A stretch of 8,583 nucleotides of DNA from Deltaproteobacteria bacterium (GCA_019314085.1 JAFCZZ010000048.1:2400-10982), one strand, 5' to 3'. Positions 1 to 5,760 are shown, counted from the stretch's first letter. The notes: generated by a model not told the origin, from the sequence alone. Program-made: numbers and translations.

Positions 1-609
1 AGTACTGCTACTGCAGCGGCAAAGGGAGCAGCAAAGGCAGCAGCAGCGGGTGGTACAGCGGCGGGTGCTGGGGCGGCAACGGGTGGGCTCGCTGCGTTGG
101 CGGCAAATCCATTATTACTGCCGGCTGCCGTCATCGCGGGGGCAGCGATAGGCCCCCCGGAAGCGGCAAGAGCTTTGGATAAGGCCGCTAAGCCTCTGTT
201 GGAACCTATCCTTAAACCGTTAGCAGGCATAGTAAAAACTGTGGCTACCCCCATTATTGAAGGAGCTAAATGGCTTGTCGGTGGGATTGGGAATCTTCTT
301 GGATTCCAAGAAGGTGCAGTCTTCAATCAGCCGACAATTCTACCCGCGCATACGGTAGCGGAAGCCGGATACACCGAAGCCTATTTGCCTCTAAGTCCGG
401 ACGTATTCGGCAAGATCGGTCAAGGGATTGTCAGCGCGTTGACTCCCGCTCAACCGCTTGCGGCGGAGGGATCTATTCAGGTGGATATGAGGGGATTATA
501 CGACGGCGCGACGATCAACGTGCGTGATGATCAGGACATCAAGCAGATTGCCCGTGAGACGTATACGCTATACAGGGACAGGATGCGGGCGCAAGGGAGG
601 CACGTATGA
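1..609 (+). CDS. Phage tail tape measure protein, C-terminal part (5' end outside window)
   Basis: The reading frame is open from the first base, so the gene starts upstream and 202 residues are visible. The tape measure protein occupies the tail lumen, sets tail length and takes part in DNA delivery. The visible part begins with an Ala/Gly/Lys/Thr-rich low-complexity stretch (codons 1-33). A hydrophobic segment rich in Leu, Ala and Ile follows (about codons 31-53), then further hydrophobic patches (about 75-100). Codons about 101-131 resemble the C-terminal signature of many tape measure proteins: a Gly-rich stretch, a P-T-I/L-hydrophobic segment, then E-A-G-x-T-E-A-x-L-P-L-S. The last 30 residues are charged and probably helical. 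The TTG at 97 is inside the frame and is not a start. The stop overlaps the next ATG (ATGA), and the position directly before the distal tail gene fits. The family call is by motif and synteny. Confidence 0.85.
   Translation, partial: STATAAAKGAAKAAAAGGTAAGAGAATGGLAALAANPLLLPAAVIAGAAIGPPEAARALDKAAKPLLEPILKPLAGIVKTVATPIIEGAKWLVGGIGNLLGFQEGAVFNQPTILPAHTVAEAGYTEAYLPLSPDVFGKIGQGIVSALTPAQPLAAEGSIQVDMRGLYDGATINVRDDQDIKQIARETYTLYRDRMRAQGRHV
595..600 (+). promoter_or_regulatory. Ribosome binding site for the distal tail gene
   Basis: GGGAGG lies 5 nt before the ATG at 606, inside the end of the tape measure gene. It supports that start and implies translation coupled to the upstream gene. Confidence 0.7.
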
Positions 610-1175
610 TTGTGCACAGCTTCACTCTAGCCGGACAGGCTGACACCGATCTCGGTGTAGAACTGCAGGCGGGATATGATGAGCCGGTACTCCCTAACAC
701 GCGGGATAGAACAGTGGAGATACCAGGGAGGGCTGGGGAGACCTTCTTTGGTGCAGATCTTGAGGCAAGGCAGATCAATCTTCCGCTGGCCGTGATAGGG
801 ACAGCAACGCCGACAGCCTTGCAGGGGATTGTGAGGGCCTTCGCCGCTGTCTTGCTTGATGGAGACGGTGTGCCACAAGAGGTATCGCTGGTCTTCGCAA
901 AAGAGCCCAGCAAGACATACACGGTGAGATATTCGGGGAATATGAGCCTTTCACGCTTGATCGGAAGCAGCAAGGGTATATTCACGCTGCCTCTAGTCGC
1001 GGCTGACCCCTTCGCCTACGGCGCAGAGGAGAGTCACAGCATGACAGTGACGACCTCCCCGCAGTCGATGACGATCACGAATAGCGGGGCACAGAGTACG
1101 CCGTGCGTAATCACGGTAACGAACAACGGATCTGCGACGATAAACGGATTTACGATCTCAAGGACGGGGGTGTAG
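606..1175 (+). CDS. Distal tail protein (Dit), siphovirus tail component family, lacking the end of its C-terminal domain
   Basis: Dit forms the ring at the tail tip that links the tail tube to Tal and the receptor-binding parts. The 189-residue product shows the family pattern: an N-terminal beta-rich domain (1 to about 139), an I-P-G-R-A-G motif (39-44) followed by F-F-G-x-D-L-E, and the D-P-F-A-Y-G motif (134-139) that usually closes the N-terminal domain. From about 140 the galectin-like C-terminal domain begins (T-P-C-V-I-T-V-T near 165-172, then N-N-G). The protein then ends at a TAG, about 70 residues short of the usual 240-270. The missing part, which normally begins with an Y-x-G-x-L-x-x-G-[DE] strand, is not in this frame. 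A matching 68-residue module is encoded at 5554-5760, and another at 2140-2349. The start at 606 is supported by GGGAGG and by ATGA overlap with the tape measure gene. Family assignment is firm by motif and position. That the protein needs a partner to complete its fold is inference. Confidence 0.85.
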   Translation: MIVHSFTLAGQADTDLGVELQAGYDEPVLPNTRDRTVEIPGRAGETFFGADLEARQINLPLAVIGTATPTALQGIVRAFAAVLLDGDGVPQEVSLVFAKEPSKTYTVRYSGNMSLSRLIGSSKGIFTLPLVAADPFAYGAEESHSMTVTTSPQSMTITNSGAQSTPCVITVTNNGSATINGFTISRTGV

Positions 1176-1176
1176 T

Positions 1177-1569
1177 ATGGCGAGCAGCTTAACGACAACA
1201 AAGGCGAATTCGATACTGACAGCGGAGCTGAAAACAACGACACGATACGCGGCGCTATTCACGGCTGATCCTACTGATTCTGGCAGCGTGGCGAACGAGG
1301 TGTCGGGCGGATCATACGCGAGGCAGGCGATAACGTGCGGGGATGATCCGGCGAGCCGTGAGATCTCGAATACGGCGGAGGTAGCTTTCCCTGTCGCAAC
1401 GACGAACTGGGGAACGATAACCCACCTCGGTGTCTGTCAGGGATCGACAGGCAGTGTAGCTGATATGGACTGGCACGGCGCACTAACAACGCCAAAGCCA
1501 ATTGACTCTAGCGACCGGCTAGTGTTCGCGGTCGGCTCGATCACGGTCAAGTTTGCGGCGGCGGCATGA
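1177..1569 (+). CDS. Small phage tail fibre-type structural protein (Gp80-like family)
   Basis: The 130-residue product resembles a small family of phage structural proteins often annotated as tail fibre protein. The N-terminus is polar and Thr-rich (1-20), followed by a Y-A-A-L-F-T-A-D-P-T-D motif (24-34). Next come E-V-S-G-G-S-Y-A-R-Q-A, a N-T-A-E-V-A-F-P stretch, T-N-W-G-T-I-T-H-L-G-V, and a final W-H-G-A-L-T-T-P-K-P-I with a D-R-L-V-F strand. These are the landmarks I associate with the family, which I recall without a database check. It is predicted to be beta-rich and soluble, with no signal peptide or membrane segment. The ATG follows the Dit stop by 1 nt. The only ribosome binding site candidate is a G-rich run (1166-1170), so coupling to Dit translation is likely. 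Its stop overlaps the next ATG. Its exact place in the virion is unknown. Confidence 0.65.
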   Translation: MASSLTTTKANSILTAELKTTTRYAALFTADPTDSGSVANEVSGGSYARQAITCGDDPASREISNTAEVAFPVATTNWGTITHLGVCQGSTGSVADMDWHGALTTPKPIDSSDRLVFAVGSITVKFAAAA

Positions 1570-1781
1570 TCAAGTACGCAGAGTGTGAGATAGAGGTCGG
1601 CACTGGGTGCTCAGTTCAGCCGACGCGCGTTCGTGAGGCAAAGGTAGACATCGTGGCTCAAGGGATGGCTGGGATCGAGGCGGCTAAGGGTGAGATCGTC
1701 ATTACTGGTAGCACGATGGAAGAGGTCATGAAACAAGTTGAGAAGCTAATCGCGGAGGGGAAACTTGTTCGGAAGGAATAG
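1566..1781 (+). CDS. Small uncharacterised tail-module protein
   Basis: I do not recognise this 71-residue protein. It has two Cys residues near the N-terminus (7 and 15). A Val/Ile/Ala-rich middle (about 25-50) has alternating strands reminiscent of the repeats in the next gene (V-D-I-V-A, E-I-V-I-T-G). The C-terminal helix is charged (M-E-E-V-M-K-Q-V-E-K-L). The start has no clear Shine-Dalgarno and overlaps the previous stop as ATGA, so it is probably translated by coupling. The last 17 nt overlap the next gene. Reading frame, spacing and position between structural genes support a real gene. A minor tail or assembly role is a guess from context only. Confidence 0.6.
   Translation: MIKYAECEIEVGTGCSVQPTRVREAKVDIVAQGMAGIEAAKGEIVITGSTMEEVMKQVEKLIAEGKLVRKE
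1754..1760 (+). promoter_or_regulatory. Ribosome binding site deciding a TTG start
   Basis: GGAGGGG lies 4 nt before a TTG at 1765, inside the end of the upstream gene. The reading frame has no ATG or GTG near this point, so this site selects the TTG start of the repeat protein. Confidence 0.65.
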
Positions 1782-2349
1782 GTTTGGGACAACTAGATTC
1801 GGGAACTCGGGTGAGGTGACCGTTGCAATATATGCGGCGGTGGCTATCGAGGCAGCGGCGTCCGTCACCGGGACAGCGTCGTACATCACGCACGGGGGAG
1901 TAACGATCTCCGCTCAGTCACTCCTTGAGGCAACGGCAAACTACATCACACATGGTGACGTAACTATCATCGCGGCGGGAGAGCTGTCTCTTATCCCTGT
2001 GCGGGTAAGGGCAGGCTCGGTCGATATCATCGCAGTAGCGGCGCTCTCGTTAGACGCGGTAAGGCAGCGGCTAGGGGAAGTGACGATCGAGGCGGCGGCA
2101 TCGGTGGCGGCGGACGCGGTCGTATATCTGATCGAGCAGCTTGTCTATTCCGGTGATTTAGGAGCGGGCGATGTGCTGGAGATTGACACGGACAAGATGA
2201 CAGTCAAGCTGAATGGGTCAGATGTGCGATACGACATCACGGGGACGTTCTTCAAGCTGTTATCTGGCGGCAATGAGGTTGAGTATACAGATTCGGAAGC
2301 ATCGCGGACGGTGGGAGTGAAAGTAGAACACTCCCCGCGCGATATGTAG
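1765..2349 (+). CDS. Repeat-containing tail protein with a Dit-like C-terminal module
   Basis: The 194-residue protein has three parts. Residues 2-13 carry an F-G pair every five residues (F2-G3, F7-G8, F12-G13). Proteins with similar F-x-R-x-x-F-N openings occur in tail modules of Bacillota phages, as far as I recall. Residues 17-125 are Ala/Val/Ile-rich imperfect repeats of 20 residues, each starting with [EDSG]-V-[TD]-I. Residues 126-194 contain Y-S-G-x-L-x-x-G-[DE], I-D-T-D-x-M-T-V, then G-G-N-E-x-x-Y-T-D-S-E and a final S-P-R-D-M. This matches the second half of the Dit galectin-like domain and the product of 5554-5760 (about 45% identity by eye). TTG is the start, given the upstream GGAGGGG. 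No signal peptide or membrane segment is seen. It is probably a virion component docking at the Dit ring, with the repeats as spacer; that role is inferred. Confidence 0.7.
   Translation: MFGRNRFGTTRFGNSGEVTVAIYAAVAIEAAASVTGTASYITHGGVTISAQSLLEATANYITHGDVTIIAAGELSLIPVRVRAGSVDIIAVAALSLDAVRQRLGEVTIEAAASVAADAVVYLIEQLVYSGDLGAGDVLEIDTDKMTVKLNGSDVRYDITGTFFKLLSGGNEVEYTDSEASRTVGVKVEHSPRDM
1813..2139 (+). repeat. Imperfect 60-nt (20-residue) tandem coding repeats
   Basis: After a longer first unit (28 residues, 1813-1896) come units at 1897-1956, 1957-2016 and 2017-2076, each exactly 60 nt, and a last one at 2077-2139. Each begins with a V-T-I or V-D-I strand followed by an Ala-rich segment. The first two units end in Y-I-T-H-G, encoded by near-identical bases (tacatcacgcacggg and tacatcacacatggt). 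The units are clearly related in protein but diverged in DNA, so the array is old rather than a recent expansion. Confidence 0.7.
2140..2349 (+). repeat. Dit C-terminal-like module, copy A (fused to repeat protein)
   Basis: These 69 codons align along their full length, with one single-residue gap, with the free-standing 68-residue product at 5554-5760. I count about 31 identities by eye. The best conserved pieces are Y-S-G near the start, I-D with a following M-T, G-G-N-E, Y-T-D-S-E, R-T-V and the closing P-R-D. The DNA is clearly diverged between the copies, so this is not a recent duplication. Confidence 0.75.
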
Positions 2350-2358
2350 GGGGTTGAC

Positions 2359-4968
2359 ATGACATTAGGGAGACCGGCGAACGAAGTACAAAGCACACTC
2401 TCTACGGCCTTTGTGCGGGGGACGGACACAGACATTGTGCTGGCATCCGGTGGCGGGACGAACTTCCCGTTGACACCTCAAGTGGTGAGGCTGACGAACG
2501 GGGATCACTGGTGTCTATTGGTCTACAGCTCGAAATCCGGGGACACACTGACAATGGCAAGCGCCACTGACTATGCTCTCGCGCAGAACGTGAGTTTAGG
2601 AGATGATTCGTATACGTGGGCGATTGGTAGCACGGTTGAGCTTGTTATGGCCGCTGATCATCTTGATGAAATCAGAGACGATATTGACTATGCAATTAGT
2701 CCCATGGTCGTCACCGGCGGAGCTATTTCGGAGGGCACAAACGCAGGTACATACAAGGTAGCGGCGCTTACCGCCTTGCTCAGGACGACTGACAGTGAGA
2801 CTGGGCCGCTGGCTTATGTCACACTTGCGGAACAAGACAACCAAGCGATCACGGCGGCGGACACGACCTATTTCGTTGTCCTGAGCTACAACAGTGGAAG
2901 CCCGACCATTTCTCTCTCAACAACGAATCCCTATGCAGCGGACAAGCGAAACATCCCTATCGGCAAAGTGCTGAAGGATAGCGGAGATGTCGTCCACTTT
3001 ATGAGCGGAGGGTATAACCTCCAGGACGGGGCAAGGAAGCTACACGAAAGAGCAATGACGCTTAGGACGTTAGAGTTGAACGGCGGCGCAACGATTGCGT
3101 ATTCAGGGACAAACAACTTTACGATGACCGAGGGTATCGCTTTCGGTGGAATTAACAAGTTCGTCTTGCCCTCGTATAACTCTGCGACAACTACATTCAG
3201 GCCTATCTATACAGGATTCGTAGAGGGCAACGAGCTTTCGGGAACTGACATTGCATTTGTCGATGGCGGCGCGGGGAAAGATACGATAACGCGAACAGCT
3301 GCCGATTTTATCGCCAACGGCTACGTAGCGGGAGACATACTAACGGTTGCGGGATCAGCCTCCAACGACGGCGATTATCCAATTGTTTCAGTTGCGGCGG
3401 GGACGATTAATGTAGCTACGGGAAGCTTAACAGGAGAGGGCGCGGGGGCTTCGGTTACCCTCACTGTTGCCAAGAAGAAAATAGACTTTGCACACTACGA
3501 CAATGCAGGGACGCTTGCGGACGTGGGGACAGCTAAATTCGGGTGCCATTGGATCTACCGGCATATCGGCGACGGCGATGTGTATGTCAGATACGGGACC
3601 ATCAGCGGATCGCTGGCGGAGTGCGAGGCGGCACTAGAGCCGACCAAGCCAGATCACCTAACTGATTTCGGTGTCTTGATTGGCAAGATCATCGCACCAC
3701 AAGCAGGCGGTAGCTTCGCGGCAATCCAGCAAGTATCAGAGACGTTCTTCACCGGAACGGCGGTCTCAGATCACAACCAATTGGGAAACCTGCAGGGCGG
3801 GGCGCTAGACGAGTACTACCACCTTACATCTGCTGAACACGCGAAGGCAGCCCAAGCCGTCGCAGCAGACGGATCGGTGCCCCTTACGGATGACTGGGAT
3901 GTGGGCGGCCACTCTCTTAACAATGTGTTATCGCTCGGCTTCAGTGATGGCGCAGATGTAGTAACCGGAACTGTAGCCGATACCACAATCTATGTAGATT
4001 ATACAAATGGCAATGATACGACTGGTGATGGCTCTTCCGGTAGCCCTTATAAAACCATAGAGAAAGCGATTGATGTATTAAGGGATTTATCTAAACATGT
4101 AGTTGCTATTGCTGTCAGCGGAGGTAGTGTGCTAGCCTCCACGCTTACGTTTGCTGGTAAATTAAACATCAATTCAATTGTCCTCAAGGCTATGAACACT
4201 AGCGATGAAGAGCTTTACACATATGGCACGGCTGGGGCAGGATCTTCAACAACAATTACTCTCGCCGGGGGGACATCATGGGCAACTGATTTTTGGAAGG
4301 ATGCCTATATCTTTATTTGGCACGGAACGGGTGTGGGCCAGATTCGGCAGATTACGGCCAGCACAAACGCTGATCCTTGTGTATGCACCGTGGCTGCATG
4401 GGACACGAATCCAGATAATACATCGGACTATACGATAGTAGGTGAAACAATCGACTGTGGGGCAAACGGTGAGGGATTGGCTGGGCTTCCCGCAAACCTA
4501 AGTATTTATGGGTTCCGGTGGATTAATGCTACATCTGTGGCGATCACAACTTATCCCGACAGCGGGAAAAACACCCAGAGATTTGGTCTCTCGATCAACC
4601 AGAATCTGTTTGATACGGGGTCTGGGGGTTTGAGAATTGCTGGGTTTGAGCTTAGCGGCGCGCGTAATTTATTCCGAGTATCAAGTGGTTCTGGAATTGA
4701 AGTCCGTGAAAACGCATTGGTCAATGCGCCACAGAATTGTTACATCTCAGCATCAGCCGGGAGTTATACAGGGCTATATGTATTCCGAAATTCATTTGTC
4801 CGGCTGTATTCCGGGGCAACGGCCTCAACCTTTATTGGTTTCAATGAGGGAATTAAAGCTCAATATGGGTCTTATGTTGAAGGTGGTTCATCGAGTGTAT
4901 TCACAAACTGCACTACTGATTACACTCCAACAGCTTCTGGAACACCTGATTATTCTGTGGTTGCATAA
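2359..4968 (+). CDS. Large tail fibre/tail spike with beta-helix-type C-terminal region
   Basis: The 869-residue product is modular. Residues 1 to about 112 look like a virion-attachment head. About 115-290 resembles fibre shaft or head domains (T-G-G-A-I-S, L-L-R-T-T-D-S, Y-N-S-G-S-P). About 297-371 is an inserted beta domain with the N-D-G-D-Y-P-I motif seen in many phage tail proteins. About 372-470 contains W-I-Y-R-H-I-G-D-G-D-V-Y-V and L-I-G-K-I-I. Residues 471-494 hold the D-H-N-Q-L...Y-H-L-T-S-A-E-H motif common in fibre shafts. From about 544, I-Y-V-D-Y-T-N-G-N-D then P-Y-K-T-I-E-K-A-I-D is the typical entry to a right-handed beta-helix of the pectate-lyase-like or DUF1565 type. Such spikes bind and sometimes cleave surface polysaccharide; no catalytic residues can be assigned here. 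The ATG is preceded by TAGGGGG (2347-2353). GC falls from about 56% to about 43% near 3960, at the entry to the helix. Lying before Tal is unusual for this gene type. Confidence 0.8.
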   Translation: MTLGRPANEVQSTLSTAFVRGTDTDIVLASGGGTNFPLTPQVVRLTNGDHWCLLVYSSKSGDTLTMASATDYALAQNVSLGDDSYTWAIGSTVELVMAADHLDEIRDDIDYAISPMVVTGGAISEGTNAGTYKVAALTALLRTTDSETGPLAYVTLAEQDNQAITAADTTYFVVLSYNSGSPTISLSTTNPYAADKRNIPIGKVLKDSGDVVHFMSGGYNLQDGARKLHERAMTLRTLELNGGATIAYSGTNNFTMTEGIAFGGINKFVLPSYNSATTTFRPIYTGFVEGNELSGTDIAFVDGGAGKDTITRTAADFIANGYVAGDILTVAGSASNDGDYPIVSVAAGTINVATGSLTGEGAGASVTLTVAKKKIDFAHYDNAGTLADVGTAKFGCHWIYRHIGDGDVYVRYGTISGSLAECEAALEPTKPDHLTDFGVLIGKIIAPQAGGSFAAIQQVSETFFTGTAVSDHNQLGNLQGGALDEYYHLTSAEHAKAAQAVAADGSVPLTDDWDVGGHSLNNVLSLGFSDGADVVTGTVADTTIYVDYTNGNDTTGDGSSGSPYKTIEKAIDVLRDLSKHVVAIAVSGGSVLASTLTFAGKLNINSIVLKAMNTSDEELYTYGTAGAGSSTTITLAGGTSWATDFWKDAYIFIWHGTGVGQIRQITASTNADPCVCTVAAWDTNPDNTSDYTIVGETIDCGANGEGLAGLPANLSIYGFRWINATSVAITTYPDSGKNTQRFGLSINQNLFDTGSGGLRIAGFELSGARNLFRVSSGSGIEVRENALVNAPQNCYISASAGSYTGLYVFRNSFVRLYSGATASTFIGFNEGIKAQYGSYVEGGSSSVFTNCTTDYTPTASGTPDYSVVA

Positions 4969-4973
4969 GGAGG
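4966..4973 (+). promoter_or_regulatory. Strong ribosome binding site overlapping the spike stop
   Basis: TAAGGAGGT, which contains the spike stop codon TAA, lies 4 nt before the ATG at 4978. It is among the best Shine-Dalgarno matches in the window and suggests efficient translation of the downstream gene. Confidence 0.75.
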
Positions 4974-4977
4974 TATT

Positions 4978-5439
4978 ATGTGGGTATTGGTTTATAGCAA
5001 AGACTATGGGGGCCACAAAGCAGGAGGATTACACCTAATAGGGCACGGGGTATTTCATCCGACAAACCACAAGATGGAGATTTTAGAATACCACGAGATA
5101 CCCGATCAGGATGTTTCGCATCTCTATCAAGGCGATCCATCAGAGCTCGTTGGTACGCTGGATGATCTCAAGCAGTACGCGCTAGAGGAGAGGACCGCCC
5201 TGATTGACCGCGACACCGGCAAGGCGATCGATGAAGCTGTCCACACCTTCGCCGGGCTGGAAGAACAAATCGGTATCCTGCGAGCGGATTTAGCGGCATT
5301 GCATGTGCAGCTTGGATCTGAGCCCACAGAGGACTTTGTGCGGCTGAATGACATCGCCACAGAGAAGATCTTGGAAGGGCAGAAGAAGAAGGAGGCGCTA
5401 GATGAAAGTAGTGGATCTATCGAAAGCGCAGCGGAGTAA
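4978..5439 (+). CDS. Uncharacterised coiled-coil protein downstream of the spike
   Basis: I do not recognise this 153-residue protein. The first 45 residues hold a compact, probably beta-rich segment (W-V-L-V-Y at 2-6, G-G-L-H-L-I-G-H-G-V, several His). About 60-125 is strongly helical with heptad-like hydrophobics (L-D-D-L-K-Q-Y-A-L, F-A-G-L-E-E-Q-I-G-I-L, L-A-A-L-H-V-Q-L), a likely coiled coil. The tail is charged and ends S-A-A-E. There is no signal peptide or membrane segment. Its start is fixed by TAAGGAGGT, and its last 38 nt overlap the next gene. The first 40 or so codons share the lower GC of the spike C-terminal part (about 46%), while the helical part is about 62%. A gene directly after a fibre gene is often its assembly chaperone or a cap protein. 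That is a positional guess only. Confidence 0.65.
   Translation: MWVLVYSKDYGGHKAGGLHLIGHGVFHPTNHKMEILEYHEIPDQDVSHLYQGDPSELVGTLDDLKQYALEERTALIDRDTGKAIDEAVHTFAGLEEQIGILRADLAALHVQLGSEPTEDFVRLNDIATEKILEGQKKKEALDESSGSIESAAE
5389..5395 (+). promoter_or_regulatory. Ribosome binding site inside the upstream gene
   Basis: AAGGAGG lies 6 nt before the ATG at 5402, within the last codons of the coiled-coil gene. It is the main evidence that the short overlapping gene at 5402 is translated. Confidence 0.7.
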
Positions 5440-5557
5440 GAAGCGGAAGAGTGATGTAAATAAGGCCCTTACAGCGATGAAAGCCAAGGGGAAGAAAACT
5501 GATATGACGCTCGATGAAATGCGAGTGGCGATACTAGGGTTGATGGAGAAGAAATGA
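5402..5557 (+). CDS. Small basic protein, uncharacterised
   Basis: This 51-residue product begins M-K-V-V-D-L-S-K and ends G-L-M-E-K-K. It has 12 Lys and 3 Arg against 6 acidic residues, so it is strongly basic. The N-terminal half is Lys/Arg-rich. The C-terminal part (T-L-D-E-M-R-V-A-I-L-G-L-M) looks like a short amphipathic helix. A full AAGGAGG lies at ideal spacing. The gene overlaps the previous one by 38 nt, and its TGA overlaps the next ATG (ATGA), so it bridges two genes without a gap. I do not recognise a family. It occupies the slot where tiny proteins such as XkdX often follow fibre genes, but I see no convincing XkdX match. Its role is unknown. Confidence 0.65.
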   Translation: MKVVDLSKAQRSKKRKSDVNKALTAMKAKGKKTDMTLDEMRVAILGLMEKK

Positions 5558-5760
5558 CCTATTCTGGAACTTTGGCACCAGGTGAGTCGGTGATAATAGA
5601 CTCAGACGTAATGACCGCCACTAAGGGCGGCGTGAACGTCGTCAAGTACGTTGATGCTTTCATCGCCCTAGAGCCGGGCGGGAACGAGCTCGCGTATACG
5701 GACAGCGAATCCGCGCGGACCGTGGAAATCAGAGTCACGCACACACCGAGGGATCTATGA
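5554..5760 (+). CDS. Free-standing Dit C-terminal module (68 residues)
   Basis: The whole protein corresponds to the second half of a Dit galectin-like domain. It opens with Y-S-G-x-L-A-P-G-E, continues I-I-D-S-D-x-M-T and G-G-V-N-V-V, then L-E-P-G-G-N-E-L-A-Y-T-D-S-E, and ends H-T-P-R-D-L. Typical Dit proteins carry this order right up to their C-terminus and are followed directly by Tal. Here the ATGA overlap with the Tal-like gene at 5757 preserves that junction. Joined to the 189-residue protein at 606-1175, it would make about 257 residues, a normal Dit. The ATG at 5554 has a modest GGAGA before it and overlaps the previous stop (ATGA); stop codons in frame at 5500 and 5512 exclude a longer form. 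It may complete the short Dit in trans, act as a separate adaptor, or be a retained fragment. The open frame and coupling argue against simple decay. Confidence 0.75.
   Translation: MTYSGTLAPGESVIIDSDVMTATKGGVNVVKYVDAFIALEPGGNELAYTDSESARTVEIRVTHTPRDL

Noticed and set aside
97..609. A separate gene starting at TTG 97
   Set aside because: The frame is open from base 1, has no ribosome binding site at 97, and reads as continuous tape measure sequence.
539..985. Minus-strand ORFs here and throughout the window (also 2145-2435, 5127-5360, 6015-6380, 6572-6889, 6905-7249, 7962-8204)
   Set aside because: All lie opposite convincing + strand genes, lack ribosome binding sites and have Ser/Pro/Arg-rich compositions typical of antisense shadows.
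2354..2385. TTGACA at 2354 as a -35 promoter element
   Set aside because: It overlaps the ribosome binding region and start of the spike gene, and no TATAAT-like box lies 16-18 nt downstream. A similar GGGGTTGACATGA string recurs at 8554-8566 inside coding sequence.
4205..4438. Alternative-frame + strand ORF of 77 residues
   Set aside because: It lies wholly inside the spike gene in another frame, has no ribosome binding site and an unstructured composition.
4637..5038. Alternative-frame + strand ORF of 133 residues across the spike end
   Set aside because: It overlaps two better supported genes and crosses the strong TAAGGAGGT site.
2140..5760. Recent invertible or phase-variable switch between the two Dit C-terminal modules
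   Set aside because: The copies are direct, not inverted, and too diverged in DNA for frequent recombination. No recombinase gene or short inverted repeat is visible.
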